Source: a virus. Taken from it: a stretch of 64,000 nt of DNA. Numbering within the stretch: the first letter of the stretch is position 1; every line of letters begins with the position of its first letter. Below are positions 41,121-50,425 of the stretch, in pieces. The stretch spans positions 1 to 64,000 of IMG/VR virus record IMGVR_UViG_3300028558_000028; one strand, written 5' to 3'. The position numbers and the translations under genes are program-made. Under the pieces are notes generated by a model. That model searched no databases. It saw nothing but the letters and a program-made list of their open reading frames with translations, and was not told the origin of the DNA.

Positions 41121-43040
41121 TCAGGCGTTGAGGCGGATGTCCATCGCGCCCGGGAACATCTCGGCGAAGCTCTTGGCGTTCTGGCTCGCCGCATCCATGC
41201 CGATGCGGTTGCCCGCCGGGCGGTGCTCGGTGCCGGGCTTCGGCAGCATCTCGAGGATGGCGCGAAAGGCGGAGGGGTGGATGTCCTTCGTGCTCTTGCC
41301 GCGGGCCTCGATCGCCGCCTTGTAGACGTCGTCGGCCGAGTCGTAGGCGATGGCGAGGTCGCCGATCCACGGACGGACGAAGCGCTCAGCCTCGCGCACG
41401 TCGCGCTGGCGTTGCCGTTCGGAGGCGATCTTCTCGTCCATCGCCTTCTTCGTCACCATGTCCTTCATTTCAGCGTCCTTCGCCGGCTTGTCCTTCGTTG
41501 CCGCGACGGCCGCTCGACCCCCGGCGCGCTCACGCTCCTCGCGCGCCGCCTTCTCGTCGTCGGTCTCGTCCATGGCCGGCTCGCCCCACATCTCGGCGCA
41601 GGCCGCCATGTCCTCGGGGCTCAGCTTGTCCTTCAGGAATTCCATGACGCGGGCCTTGGGGTCGTCCGCGTCCTCGACCGGGGCCATCGGAATGCCGCTG
41701 TTCGGGTCGAGGTCGTCGCCGGCGCGCGGCTCGCCGGTCTCGACCTTCTCCAGAGCGTCGAGGAGGTTGGTGAGGTCCGCGATGTCCGCGTCCTGCGCCA
41801 GCTTGTCCCTCGTCACCTCCTTGACCGCATCGACGATGCCGGCCTTGCGCGCGCCGAAGTTCTTGGCCGTGACGCCCTTCAGCACGGGCGCGAGATCGAC
41901 GGGCTTGGCATCCTTCGCCATCTTCGGCGCGAGGTAGACCATGAGAGCGCCCTGTGCGACGGCGCCCTTGCGGGAAAGAATGTTCATGTCTTGGGCTCCG
42001 TTGCTTGCGCTCTCCCGAGCGCGTGGTTCAATCAGCCGCTCGATTTCGGCCATGTCCTGCGGGCTGAGCTTGTCGGTGAGGAAGGCCTTCACGGCCGTCA
42101 CCGGATCGGCGTCGCCGGTGAATTGCCCGTTCGATGGATCGTGCTTGGTCTTGCCGCCAGCGCCGCCGCCCTTGCGCTTGCTGGCGCCAGCGAGCCGGCT
42201 CCAGCTACCCGCGAAGGACGGCTCTGCCTTCGTCGCATTCGCGACCTTCGCCTCGCGTTCGGCCTTGCGCTGCTTCGGCGACATCTGGGAACGCTGCGCG
42301 AGCGCTTCCCAACTCGCGTTCGCGGCACTCTGCCCGCGGGACTCAGTCGCTTCGTTGTGCCGCTGGAAATACTTGTCGTAGTCAAACGGCTTCTTCGGCG
42401 CGGCATCGAAGACAAAGCGGCTGAAGTCGAAGCTCATGCCCACCTTCTCCTTGCTGTCCCCGACCACGACGTCGGGCCCGGCCCGGCCTTCCTTGACCAG
42501 GGCGACATGGTTGCCCGCGATGTCGCGCATCACCCCGTCATAAGCCTCGCCGTCCGGCGTCTTGCCCGGCGTCATGTCGGCGCGGTAGCGGTAAGCGCTC
42601 GACAATTCCTTCTGCTCGCCCGAGTCGATGAGGCCGATCGCCTCGCCGTCCCACACGCTCAGCGGCGCCATGAGATAGGGCGCCTTGAACGCAACGTCGT
42701 TGCCGACCGAGCCGACCGTGCTCTGCCGCGGGTGCTCGTCCGCGGTCACCGGCGTGTGCACGAGCAGCAGTGGCTTGCCGGCGAAGCTCGCCGCCGCCCT
42801 CTCCAGCTCGTCCGGGTCCCGGTAGAGCTGATAGGTCTTGTCCGGCTCGAGCCCAAGCTTCTCGAAGTCGGGGATTTCCCGGCCGAAATAGGGACAGACG
42901 TTGGCTTTGCTGATCGGGGTCATCTCGACGTGGAGATGGCCGTCGTGATCGACGCGGCGGACCGTGGCCTTGTCGAGGGCAAAGGCGTCGCGTGACAGCG
43001 GTCGCAGCTTTCTCGCCCTGGATCGAAGTGCGCGCCTCAC
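41121..43040 (-). CDS. DUF2213 head maturation protease-like protein fused to a scaffold-like region
   Basis: 639 aa, GTG at the GTGA overlap. Residues 25-215 are DUF2213 ([60 protein letters not shown]). The rest is highly charged and helical, with a repeated [13 protein letters not shown] / [13 protein letters not shown] segment, typical of internal scaffolds. [11 protein letters not shown] near residue 305 resembles the HPRDHGKFA motif of neighbours. Probably processed during capsid maturation. Confidence 0.8.
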   Translation of the reverse strand: MRRALRSRARKLRPLSRDAFALDKATVRRVDHDGHLHVEMTPISKANVCPYFGREIPDFEKLGLEPDKTYQLYRDPDELERAAASFAGKPLLLVHTPVTADEHPRQSTVGSVGNDVAFKAPYLMAPLSVWDGEAIGLIDSGEQKELSSAYRYRADMTPGKTPDGEAYDGVMRDIAGNHVALVKEGRAGPDVVVGDSKEKVGMSFDFSRFVFDAAPKKPFDYDKYFQRHNEATESRGQSAANASWEALAQRSQMSPKQRKAEREAKVANATKAEPSFAGSWSRLAGASKRKGGGAGGKTKHDPSNGQFTGDADPVTAVKAFLTDKLSPQDMAEIERLIEPRARESASNGAQDMNILSRKGAVAQGALMVYLAPKMAKDAKPVDLAPVLKGVTAKNFGARKAGIVDAVKEVTRDKLAQDADIADLTNLLDALEKVETGEPRAGDDLDPNSGIPMAPVEDADDPKARVMEFLKDKLSPEDMAACAEMWGEPAMDETDDEKAAREERERAGGRAAVAATKDKPAKDAEMKDMVTKKAMDEKIASERQRQRDVREAERFVRPWIGDLAIAYDSADDVYKAAIEARGKSTKDIHPSAFRAILEMLPKPGTEHRPAGNRIGMDAASQNAKSFAEMFPGAMDIRLNA

Positions 43041-43579
43041 GCCCCCCACTCCTTGCGCGCCTGTTTCATGCCCGAGGCCTTGTCCTGGTAGGTGTCGAGC
43101 ATGCTGTCGATCTCGTCATGCATTTCGCGAGCGGCCCTGACGATCGGAGACGAGTATTCCGACTCCCCACCGTTTGCGGCCTCAATCTCCTCTAGACGCT
43201 CTAGATTGCGCTCAGCGATCTTGACATGCTTTCCCAACAGCTTGTGGTGCTTCTTCAGCTCGGCCATCAGCTTCGCGATATTATTATGTATGGTTTCGAG
43301 GTTTTCGTGATTCTCTTCGATCGCCTCGTCGCGCTGATTGTATTCCTCGAAGGCCTCGTTGCTGATCACACCCTCTTCGTCAGGGTCCTCTAAATTATCA
43401 ACCTCTTTGATGCCGCCGCTGCCCTTGGCGAACTTGCCATGGTCGCGCGGGTGGTCCTCCTCGTTGAACTCGGCGTCGCCGACGAACTCCTTGCCGACCT
43501 TCTGCGGAATGCCCAGCGTGGACTTCCCATGCGCGGCCGCTTGCATAGCGCGGCGCTGGCGCTCGCTGACAGCCGGCAT
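43037..43579 (-). CDS. Phage head-region protein with DUF3008-like N-terminus, 180 aa
   Basis: Starts at [20 protein letters not shown] after GGAGGCGTCAGA. The MPAVSxxQxRAMxAAAxGKSxxGIP pattern followed by KVGKEFV is widespread in phage proteins. [14 protein letters not shown] follows, then a long coiled coil ([20 protein letters not shown]). Possibly an internal head or scaffold-associated protein. Confidence 0.65.
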   Translation of the reverse strand: MPAVSERQRRAMQAAAHGKSTLGIPQKVGKEFVGDAEFNEEDHPRDHGKFAKGSGGIKEVDNLEDPDEEGVISNEAFEEYNQRDEAIEENHENLETIHNNIAKLMAELKKHHKLLGKHVKIAERNLERLEEIEAANGGESEYSSPIVRAAREMHDEIDSMLDTYQDKASGMKQARKEWGA

Positions 43580-43635
43580 TCTGACGCCTCCGCAATCCGG
43601 CAGGAAATATTTTTGCCCCTGCTGCTTTTTCATAG

Positions 43636-43664
43636 TTGACATTAGCGTATGATGCGCTAGTGTG
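43636..43664 (+). promoter_or_regulatory. Promoter with inverted repeat upstream of the plus-strand cassette
   Basis: TTGACA at 43636-43641 is a consensus -35. CATTAGCG-TATGATG-CGCTAGTG (43640-43662) is an 8-bp inverted repeat with one mismatch, overlapping the spacer; a TGTGTA lies at 43661. It suits an operator for the HTH protein encoded at 44128-44334. The -10 is weak, so the exact start is uncertain. Confidence 0.5.
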
Positions 43665-43764
43665 TACTTGTGAACGACGGGGCAAGTCGTCATAGACCGA
43701 GCGAGACCAAAGCCCCGGGACATCAGAGAGACGAACCTACCCACCAAACCTATGGAGCGAGACG

Positions 43765-43932
43765 ATGCAAGCTACCCGCCAAGCCTACGAAGCCACCCTC
43801 GACCAGATCGGCGCCGCGGTCGCCTCCGGCTCAATGAGCATCGAGCAGGGGCGCAAGGAGATGGCAGCCGCCGAGGCCTCCTACGCCCTCAGCGTGATCG
43901 AGGCCGTCCTGAAGACCACCAACGAAGCCTGA
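43765..43932 (+). CDS. Small helical protein of the moron cassette, 55 aa
   Basis: ATG preceded by ATGGAGCGAGACG. Encodes [20 protein letters not shown] and ends [12 protein letters not shown], entirely amphipathic helix. First gene of the five-gene plus-strand cassette inserted between head genes. Function unknown. Confidence 0.55.
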   Translation: MQATRQAYEATLDQIGAAVASGSMSIEQGRKEMAAAEASYALSVIEAVLKTTNEA

Positions 43933-43983
43933 ACCGAACCAGGGGCGGCGCAAGCCGCCCCGCCAACCTCACGGAGAACACCA

Positions 43984-44124
43984 ATGCTGAAGATCATCCT
44001 CGGAACCCTCACGATCCTGAAGAAGACCGCGCTCACGACCCTCATGCTCTTCGCCATCGGCTCGTGCCCTTGGATGTGCGCCGAATGGAGTGGTACGATC
44101 GCCGATATCTGGAGTGACGACTGA
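43984..44124 (+). CDS. Small membrane protein of the moron cassette, 46 aa
   Basis: Ribosome site GGAG in CACGGAGAACACCA. One hydrophobic helix (TTLMLFAIGSCPWMCAEW) with Cys residues, acidic C-terminus (IWSDD). Could act in superinfection exclusion, as small membrane morons often do; inferred only. Confidence 0.5.
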   Translation: MLKIILGTLTILKKTALTTLMLFAIGSCPWMCAEWSGTIADIWSDD

Positions 44125-44127
44125 TCC

Positions 44128-44334
44128 ATGAGCCAGCCGATCGACTTCGAGGCCATCCGCAAGCAGGTCGGCGTCCGCACGCAAGAGGTGTTCGCGGCCG
44201 TCCTTGGCATCACCGGATCACACTATCGACGGCTGATCCACAAAACCGAGCCGCGGGAACCGAGCGAGACGCTGCGGCGCCTCGCCGAAGCCTACCGAGA
44301 CGGCTATCGGCCGAGGGACTGGCCGACGTTCTGA
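44128..44334 (+). CDS. Small HTH DNA-binding protein of the moron cassette
   Basis: 68 aa. IRKQVGVRTQEVFAAVLGIT and GSHYRRLIHKTEPREP fit a Cro/C1-like helix-turn-helix. It is the likely regulator of the cassette, with the inverted repeat at 43640-43662 as candidate operator. Confidence 0.65.
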   Translation: MSQPIDFEAIRKQVGVRTQEVFAAVLGITGSHYRRLIHKTEPREPSETLRRLAEAYRDGYRPRDWPTF

Positions 44335-44355
44335 ACACAGGGGAAGGCGTCAACG

Positions 44356-44559
44356 ATGACCCTCAGCCAATATAGAACGATCGTCGCATACATGAACTAT
44401 TGGACTCCATTATATCCAGAGCTGGGGCTTGATGTAGCAATCCGAGATTGCGGCATCGCCGAGAGCAAGGCCGATATCATCGCCGAACTTGCCAGGGCTG
44501 GGCACCGATACGATGAAGAGTCAGGACTGTTGGTTGACACTCAGGAGGAGCAACAATGA
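44356..44559 (+). CDS. Hypothetical protein of the moron cassette, 67 aa
   Basis: Ribosome site GGGGAAGGCG. Mixed helix protein (YRTIVAYMNYWTPLYPELGL, ADIIAELARAGHRYD). More AT-rich than the surrounding head genes. ATGA overlap with the next gene. Confidence 0.5.
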   Translation: MTLSQYRTIVAYMNYWTPLYPELGLDVAIRDCGIAESKADIIAELARAGHRYDEESGLLVDTQEEQQ

Positions 44560-44705
44560 CCGTTGGCGAACTGCGCAAGGCGCTTGAAGGTGTGCCAGAT
44601 GAAGTAGACGTCGTGATTTACGGACCGGGCGACGCTATTTCGATAGAAATGACGTCGAGCGCAGAGCTTATACCAGATGACCCAGCCAAGTTCCTGATCA
44701 ACTAA
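44556..44705 (+). CDS. Hypothetical protein of the moron cassette, 49 aa
   Basis: Preceded by CAGGAGGAGCAACA, a strong ribosome site. MTVGELRKALEGVPDEVDVV and IYGPGD resemble a family of small proteins with VGELRxALxxxPDDxxV seen in many phages. Its last 8 bases overlap the 3' end of the convergent MuF gene. Confidence 0.6.
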   Translation: MTVGELRKALEGVPDEVDVVIYGPGDAISIEMTSSAELIPDDPAKFLIN

Positions 44706-45519
44706 ACCCCTTCACGACCGGCCGCGCCACGCACCGACAGTTGATCAGCTCGCCCGGCAGGATGTGCCGCTGCTCGTGCGGATCGAACCAGCCCTTGCGC
44801 ACGTCGTAGCGGGCCTGCTCGCGCCCAGCCTTCACATGGGTCGGCCGCGGCGTCTTGCCGCCGGCGCTGTGCACCCAGATCGCTTCGGTGATGCCGAGCT
44901 CGACCTGCCTGGCCCGCGTCAGGCTCGCGGTCGCTTTGTTGTTCTGGTCCCGCGCGATGAACGCCGCGCGCCGCTTCGTGACGCCATGCTGCTTCTGCAG
45001 CGCCTTGGTCAGCTCGCCGAGATCGCGCCCGGTCTGCACCGACCGCATCACGAGACCCTCGACGCTCGTCAGGTACTGCGCCGGGATGGACTTGATGAGC
45101 CCGACCTGCTCGCCGATCGTCGCCTGCAGGACGTCGTTCTGCGCCTTGGTCATCTTGAACTCGACGCTGATGCCGCCCTTCTTCAGGATGGCCTTCAGCG
45201 CCGCGTCGCTGCGATCCGAGACCGCCGTCGCGAAGTAGTCCGCCAGCTCCTTGGCCGCGACATCGAAGCGCCGAAACCAGCGCCGCGCCAGCCTGCGCAT
45301 AGCGGCCCGAAGCGCGGCCGCCGGCGACTCGTCCTGCGCGATCTCCGGTTCGTTGGCCCGGTACGCGGCGCTCAGCCAGTACCCGACCGAGCGCGCCATC
45401 TCGTCGATCAGCGCCGTCAGCTTGCGGCGGTAGGCGGCTTGCAGGCCTGCGTTCGGGTGAACCGGACGCAGGACCAGGTCATTCTTCCGCGTCTTTCGCT
45501 GGCGCAGTCTCGACGGCAT
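44698..45519 (-). CDS. MuF-type phage head morphogenesis protein (SPP1 gp7 family)
   Basis: 273 aa. C-terminal block with KRRAAFIARDQNNKATASLT, TEAIWVHSAGGKTPRPTHVK and PGELINCRCVARPVV is the canonical MuF pattern (RDQxxK, W-HS...PRxxH, P-x-x-INCRC). The family binds portal and aids DNA packaging or ejection in minor amounts in the capsid. Confidence 0.9.
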   Translation of the reverse strand: MPSRLRQRKTRKNDLVLRPVHPNAGLQAAYRRKLTALIDEMARSVGYWLSAAYRANEPEIAQDESPAAALRAAMRRLARRWFRRFDVAAKELADYFATAVSDRSDAALKAILKKGGISVEFKMTKAQNDVLQATIGEQVGLIKSIPAQYLTSVEGLVMRSVQTGRDLGELTKALQKQHGVTKRRAAFIARDQNNKATASLTRARQVELGITEAIWVHSAGGKTPRPTHVKAGREQARYDVRKGWFDPHEQRHILPGELINCRCVARPVVKGFS

Positions 45520-45799
45520 AGACGGCCCTTTTCATCGCGGCCAAGAGACCAGCATCTTCGCGAAGGAGGCGCTCCAGATCGTGGACGGCATACCATCCGC
45601 CTTCGATGTAGAAGCCGCGATCGTCAGGCGCTGATATCTCGGCAAAGACGACCGCGCCATCAGGAGCAACACCGACCGGATAGGGGCCAAATACGCGCTC
45701 GAATTCCTGCCCCGCCACCTTGGCAAATCGCGCGATGCTCTCTCTGGGAACCGATGCGGGCTCGCCGTTCAGCAGTTCCGCCAACGTCAACTTGACCAT
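45479..45799 (-). CDS. Hypothetical protein between portal and MuF, 106 aa
   Basis: ARFAKVAGQEFERVFGPYPV and VFAEISAPDDRGFYIEGGWY show a mixed fold with conserved-looking aromatic residues. Overlaps MuF by 41 bases in another frame. Unknown role in the head gene row. Confidence 0.5.
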   Translation of the reverse strand: MVKLTLAELLNGEPASVPRESIARFAKVAGQEFERVFGPYPVGVAPDGAVVFAEISAPDDRGFYIEGGWYAVHDLERLLREDAGLLAAMKRAVYAVETAPAKDAEE

Positions 45800-46011
45800 G
45801 CCGCGCGCTCCTTGAGATGGCCTCCGGCCTGAAGCGCTAGAATATCATCCGCCGCCGCGTCCCGCCAAACGACTTCCTCTTGGATTCTGCGGCCGGAGAC
45901 TATCGCCGCCTTCCCGAAGATCGGACGCCTGCGCCTCTCCTGGACTTGCACGATCGGCCTACGCAGAAGCCCTATCCTGAAGCGCCAAAGGCCCGTCAAG
46001 GACGGCGTCAT
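45787..46011 (-). CDS. Small basic hypothetical protein, 74 aa
   Basis: Arg-rich N-terminus (RFRIGLLRRPIVQVQERRRR) and helical C-terminus. ATGA-coupled to portal. No family recognised; could be structural or a spurious overlapping frame, but the coupling at both ends supports it. Confidence 0.4.
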   Translation of the reverse strand: MTPSLTGLWRFRIGLLRRPIVQVQERRRRPIFGKAAIVSGRRIQEEVVWRDAAADDILALQAGGHLKERAAWSS

Positions 46012-48080
46012 TGATCGAGGGAGCCGCCGTCATCGCCGATCTGCTCGCGGAGAGCCTCCAGCGCCTCGAGGAACTCGTCATCGTCCTCCGGCACATCGGC
46101 CTCGGCCGCGTCCTTCGCCGGCTTGCGGTAGGCGCCGATCAGCGCGTCGACGGCGTTCCGCATAATGCCCCTCGCCTGCGCCGCAGAAACCGCCAGTCCG
46201 ACCTCGATATGCTGGATGCCGTGCGCGATGATGTCCGAATCGACATAGTCGTGCGTGTAGACGTAGTGGCCGATCGCCTGGTTGAGCGCCGTGCCGATCG
46301 CTGCCTTGATGAACTCCGGATCCTTGATCTTCGTCTTGACCGCGCCGGCGACCTGCGCGAGCGCCGCGCTGGCCTTGTCCCGGCTCAGCCAGGCCGAGGC
46401 CTTCTGCTGCGCCTGCTTCGCGGTGACCTTGGCCGCTGCGCCGCCTTCCGATCGACCGCCAGACGACGCGAACTTGCCGTGATCCCGCGGGTGCTTGCCT
46501 TCCTCGAAGCGAGCCTCGTCCTGACCCGGCAGAGCCCCGGCTTGCTTCTCCGCGACCGGGTCGGGCCTCCCACCCTCCGGCTCGAGCCCCTGCGCTTCCT
46601 CGTCCAACAAGTCCGGCGCGTCGTCCGGGTCGAGCCCGTCGTAGGGAGACGATGGGTCGCCAGCGAGGCGCCGGCGCTCTTCCTCGGGAGAGATCACGCC
46701 AGAATCGATACGGACCTGCGCCGTGTCGGCCCCGGTCTTCTCGACTTCGGCCCGCTCCTTCTCGTTCAGCTCCCAGAGCGGCTCGAACTCGTAGGTGATC
46801 TCATCGTCGACCTCGCCCCAGATCGTGAGCTGGACGAAGTCGATGACCCGCGTCAGGTTCTCGCGGAACAGCGCATGCTGGTAGGCCGCAATCCAGTCGT
46901 AGAACGTCCTGATCTCGCCATCCGACGAAGCGTTCAAGCCGGACGGCGTGATGCCGAGGAACTTGACCAGCGGAATGCCAGCCGGGCAGGCCATGTGCTC
47001 CTGCGCCTGGGCCTGCAGGTGGTCGAGGCCGCTGAGCGGCGCCGAGACGTTCTCGAACTCCTCCTGCTCCTTGTCGAGCATGAAGAGGCCGCGGTTGTTG
47101 CGGAAGTTGTTGAACACCTCCGCGCGCCGGACGCCCGCGTCGCCGCCGACCTGCAGCGATTCCGACATGTTCGTCTTGAGCACGAAAGTCGAAAACGCCG
47201 AGACGATGTCGTTGACCGACTGCCGGGTCTGCAGCCAATTGTCGACGTAGGGCTTGGCCATCTGCGTGAGCGACAGGCCACCGAACGAGTAGGCTGGCTT
47301 CAGCAGGTCCGGCACCTCGCGGCCGATGAACGTCAGCAGGCGCGACGCGTGGATGCGCTTGCCCATGACGAACCAGGTGTCCGGCTTGTACCAATCTCCC
47401 TTCAGCGGATCGTTCGAATTGTAGTTCGTCGGGTAGGTCCAGACCGCCTCGACCGGCCGCAACGCCTTTAGGCTGCCCTTGGCGACCTTCGTCCGGCTCA
47501 GGCTATCCCGGCCCGTGCCGATCGGGGTGAGCAGTTCTTCCGGGTTGTCGGTCGCTCCAGTGTCGACATAGAGGTGCGACCGCCCGAAGAAGCCGTCCTG
47601 GACGGCGATGGTCTTGAACGAGTCGCGGACGGCGAACCCGTCCAGCGCGTCGTTGAGCTCCGCGATCCTGTCCGTCTTGTCCGCGTCGCCCTTCGACTTG
47701 AGCTTGATCCACTTGCGCGTCATCTCGGTCGCGATGACCTCGACAATGCGGCGATATTCCGGCCGCTGCGACAGCTCGGCCAGATACGGATACCCGAGAA
47801 ATTCCAGTCCCTCGCTGAAGGCGTAGCCGTAGTATCCGCCGGCCCACGCCCCCGCCGCGATGATGTCCGCGTTCGAATCCATCGCCATGCCGGCGCCGGA
47901 CGCATCCTTAGGCAGCACGCCCGGATAGGGCTTCGGGACGGCGAACGGCATCGCCGACTGACGCCCCGGCCTGATGCAGGATGCCGCCAGGACGCTATCC
48001 GGAATCCTGCCTTGCCACCGCGCCTCTCGCTTGGCCTCCTTCTTCGCGGCGGCGCGCGCCGCGCGCTTGGCTCCCTTCAC
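46008..48080 (-). CDS. Portal protein (DUF1073 type) with C-terminal extension
   Basis: 690 aa; the family core is about 450-500. Core features: GYPYLAELSQRPEYRRIVEV, GFFGRSHLYVD, YSFGGLSLTQMAKPYVDNWL, and GIPLVKFLGITPSGLNASSD. The last 200 residues are an extra region containing [14 protein letters not shown] and helical segments. The portal is the ring for DNA entry and exit. Confidence 0.85.
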   Translation of the reverse strand: MKGAKRAARAAAKKEAKREARWQGRIPDSVLAASCIRPGRQSAMPFAVPKPYPGVLPKDASGAGMAMDSNADIIAAGAWAGGYYGYAFSEGLEFLGYPYLAELSQRPEYRRIVEVIATEMTRKWIKLKSKGDADKTDRIAELNDALDGFAVRDSFKTIAVQDGFFGRSHLYVDTGATDNPEELLTPIGTGRDSLSRTKVAKGSLKALRPVEAVWTYPTNYNSNDPLKGDWYKPDTWFVMGKRIHASRLLTFIGREVPDLLKPAYSFGGLSLTQMAKPYVDNWLQTRQSVNDIVSAFSTFVLKTNMSESLQVGGDAGVRRAEVFNNFRNNRGLFMLDKEQEEFENVSAPLSGLDHLQAQAQEHMACPAGIPLVKFLGITPSGLNASSDGEIRTFYDWIAAYQHALFRENLTRVIDFVQLTIWGEVDDEITYEFEPLWELNEKERAEVEKTGADTAQVRIDSGVISPEEERRRLAGDPSSPYDGLDPDDAPDLLDEEAQGLEPEGGRPDPVAEKQAGALPGQDEARFEEGKHPRDHGKFASSGGRSEGGAAAKVTAKQAQQKASAWLSRDKASAALAQVAGAVKTKIKDPEFIKAAIGTALNQAIGHYVYTHDYVDSDIIAHGIQHIEVGLAVSAAQARGIMRNAVDALIGAYRKPAKDAAEADVPEDDDEFLEALEALREQIGDDGGSLDQ

Positions 48081-48286
48081 CGGTGCGGCTCGGCCCGGTC
48101 GGAAAAGCTCCCGACGTAGCCGCCGTAGGGCCGCGGCACGATCTTGCGGGCGTCGCCGCGCCGGCTGCGGCCTTCTCGCGATGCCTCCAGCGCGTCGTCG
48201 GAGATGGTGAGCGGCTGGCGCGAAAGCGCTTCGTCGTCACGATAGCGACGATCGCCCGTATCATCGTCGTGGCGGCGAAGCGTCAT
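48077..48286 (-). CDS. Small basic protein between TerL and portal, 69 aa
   Basis: ATGA overlaps at both ends. Charged and probably disordered (DDDTGDRRYRDDEA), with TISDDALEASREGRSRR, which nearly repeats the C-terminus of TerL (VISDDALAASRRPSSSR). Perhaps a local duplication; function unknown. Confidence 0.45.
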   Translation of the reverse strand: MTLRRHDDDTGDRRYRDDEALSRQPLTISDDALEASREGRSRRGDARKIVPRPYGGYVGSFSDRAEPHR

Positions 48287-49647
48287 CGGAACCTCGATGA
48301 GGACGGCCGGCGGGATGCCGCCAGAGCGTCATCGCTGATGACGATAGGCGCCGGGCCAACAACCATCAGCTCGGACAATGCCCACACCAGCGCATCGACG
48401 CGATCCGGTGATCCGTCCTTGGCGCGATCGAAGTCCGTCGTGAACACGCACATCTGGTCTTCGAGATCCGGAAACGAGCCCACGTGGTGGACTTTTCGCT
48501 GCTCGTAAAGCGCCGACACCGGCTCGGCCCGGACGACCTTGCCCCGGCTGGCGTGCACCGCCTTGAACGAGGCGTTCGGGTCGACCATGCGGATGGTGCT
48601 CTCCACCATCTCGCCGCCGTTGTTGATTTCGGCCACGATCCGGTCGCCCCGTCGGGCCTTCAGCATTGCGATCGCCTGCCGCGCCCACGCGACTGGGCTG
48701 TAGATTCCCGACCCGTCCTCGAGGACGTAGCCGTGACGGTCGACGCCGAGACCCGCGCATATGATCCCGGTCTCGTCCGAATCCTCGTGGCTCGTCACCG
48801 CCGGGTCGATCGCGACCACGATCCTGCGCAGTTGCGGCACCACGGCTGGCTTGCATCGAAGCTCATCCAGCAGCGCCCTGGTCCACAGAGCGCCAGGTGC
48901 GTCTTCCAGCAGCTCGGCATCAAGCTCTTGGCGGCCGAGCCGTGTGCCGGCATAGCGTTCGTAGAGCTGCGCGAGCGCGGCCGGCGCGAGGTTCTCGGCG
49001 TTCTCGGACGTCGCGCCGCGCGTGATCCTGACGGTTTCCTTCGCGACCAATTCCCGGATCAGCCGCGTCGGACGTGGCGTCGTGGTGACGACGACACGAG
49101 GATCATCGCCGAGCCGTAGTCCGAACAGCAACTGATCCCAGGCCTCGGGATATCGCCATGCCGCGAGCTCGTCGCACCAAGCCCTGTGATTCTGTGGTCC
49201 GCGCAACCGCTCCGGCTCGTCCGCCGAGAAGAGCTTGTAGCGCGACCCGTTGACGAGGATCAGTTCGCCGAGCGAGCGGTTCCAGGCCTCGACGCACTCG
49301 GGCGGGACGACGCCAAGCAGCCCGGACTCGCCTTCAACGCATGTGTCGCGCGCGTCCCCGTATGTCGGCGCGACGATCGCAATCCTGACCCCGGGATGGC
49401 TGAGGCCGTACCACGCCACATCCTCCGCGCCGGTCCGGGTCTTTCCCCAGCCGCGGCCAGCCAGGATCAGCCAGGTCGACCAATCCCCGTCAGGGGTGAT
49501 CTGCGACGCCCTCGCCTCGTTCAGCCAAGCCGCCCTGGATTTCAGGGCCGCTCGACTTCCGGGAGGCAATGCCGTCCAGAGCCTTGGTGAAGGCTTCAAA
49601 GGCGCCCTGGCCGTCGGCGCCGCCGCCATCATGGTCGTCTCTGGCAT
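48283..49647 (-). CDS. terL: Terminase large subunit
   Basis: About 454 aa. ATPase: Walker A LAGRGWGKTRTG, Walker B-like RAWCDELAAW, coupling VVTTTPRP. Nuclease: VVAIDPAVTSHEDSDET and DRVDALVWAL with acidic residues. It packages DNA and cuts it. ATG at 49647 is the longest ATG start; ATGs at 49632 and 49629 are alternatives. It overlaps terS by about 158 bases. Confidence 0.9.
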   Translation of the reverse strand: MPETTMMAAAPTARAPLKPSPRLWTALPPGSRAALKSRAAWLNEARASQITPDGDWSTWLILAGRGWGKTRTGAEDVAWYGLSHPGVRIAIVAPTYGDARDTCVEGESGLLGVVPPECVEAWNRSLGELILVNGSRYKLFSADEPERLRGPQNHRAWCDELAAWRYPEAWDQLLFGLRLGDDPRVVVTTTPRPTRLIRELVAKETVRITRGATSENAENLAPAALAQLYERYAGTRLGRQELDAELLEDAPGALWTRALLDELRCKPAVVPQLRRIVVAIDPAVTSHEDSDETGIICAGLGVDRHGYVLEDGSGIYSPVAWARQAIAMLKARRGDRIVAEINNGGEMVESTIRMVDPNASFKAVHASRGKVVRAEPVSALYEQRKVHHVGSFPDLEDQMCVFTTDFDRAKDGSPDRVDALVWALSELMVVGPAPIVISDDALAASRRPSSSRFR

Positions 49648-50152
49648 CAAGATTGAACGCTTGCCGCTCCAGCGGGATCAGGTTCTTGAGCGTCTGGGAC
49701 AGCTCCCGCGCGACCATGGCGCGCGATGGCAGGCTCACCGCCCTCCGCATCGCGTCACGGCGAGCCGCGTTGAACCCTTCCTCAGCGGCTACGCGTTCAA
49801 CCTCGTCTTCGATCTCGCCCCGCTTGTCGGTGCCTTCCTCCAGCTCATCGAGGAGCTTCTCGACGATGCGGTTGGCACGCCCCAGCGACCCGCGATGCTG
49901 CCGGACAAGCTCGACCACACGGCTGGCTGCGGCATCGATTGCCGCCCGTGCGTTACCATCGGTAACGCTCTCGGTAACCAGTCGATTGGTAACCTCGGCA
50001 CGGACGTCCTTGGCAAGGTCGCGGGCCCAGCCGTTCGCCTTCGCCTTCTTGCCGATAGCGACATGGCTGACGCCGAACTGCCGAGCGATCTCGCGGACGG
50101 ATAGCTGCCCGGCGCGGTACTCGCGCTCGATCGCCTCCCAATCGATTGACAT
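49490..50152 (-). CDS. terS: Terminase small subunit
   Basis: 220 aa. N-terminal HTH: AIEREYRAGQLSVREIARQF and GVSHVAIGKKAKANGWARDL, the usual DNA-recognition domain of small terminases, followed by a long helical oligomerisation part and a charged tail that shares DNA with TerL. It recognises the packaging site. Confidence 0.85.
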   Translation of the reverse strand: MSIDWEAIEREYRAGQLSVREIARQFGVSHVAIGKKAKANGWARDLAKDVRAEVTNRLVTESVTDGNARAAIDAAASRVVELVRQHRGSLGRANRIVEKLLDELEEGTDKRGEIEDEVERVAAEEGFNAARRDAMRRAVSLPSRAMVARELSQTLKNLIPLERQAFNLDARDDHDGGGADGQGAFEAFTKALDGIASRKSSGPEIQGGLAERGEGVADHP

Positions 50153-50162
50153 TTGGTCCGGC

Positions 50163-50222
50163 CTACGCTCGCCCGATCACGACGACGGCGGCGAGCACGA
50201 TGAGGAAGAGCGCGGTCTGCAT
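50163..50222 (-). CDS. Possible hydrophobic micro-peptide, 19 aa
   Basis: ATG then QTALFLIVLAAVVVIGRA, a single membrane helix with a basic end, just upstream of terS. Ribosome site is poor. May be chance. Confidence 0.3.
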   Translation of the reverse strand: MQTALFLIVLAAVVVIGRA

Positions 50223-50425
50223 GGCGGGGCTCCGGGCTTGGTGCCAGCATGCGCGCGCAGACGCTTTGCACTGTCGGGAGGCCAAAGGATCTCCCCAATG
50301 CCTCGTGGGGACCAACCGACAGGCATGCTGGATAGGCCTTCGAGTGAGCTAGAGCCCCATTTGCTCGGTTGAGACCAGCCGGGTGACGGCTGCACCAGCG
50401 TGATTCCACGCCGCTCACTCGAAAC

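Noticed and set aside
40485-42995. 836-codon plus-strand open frame
   Set aside because: Antisense shadow of cement and DUF2213 genes.
50300-50420. Further tRNA in the GC-rich hairpins 5' of element A
   Set aside because: CCA-like and T-loop-like strings are present, but no cloverleaf could be drawn.
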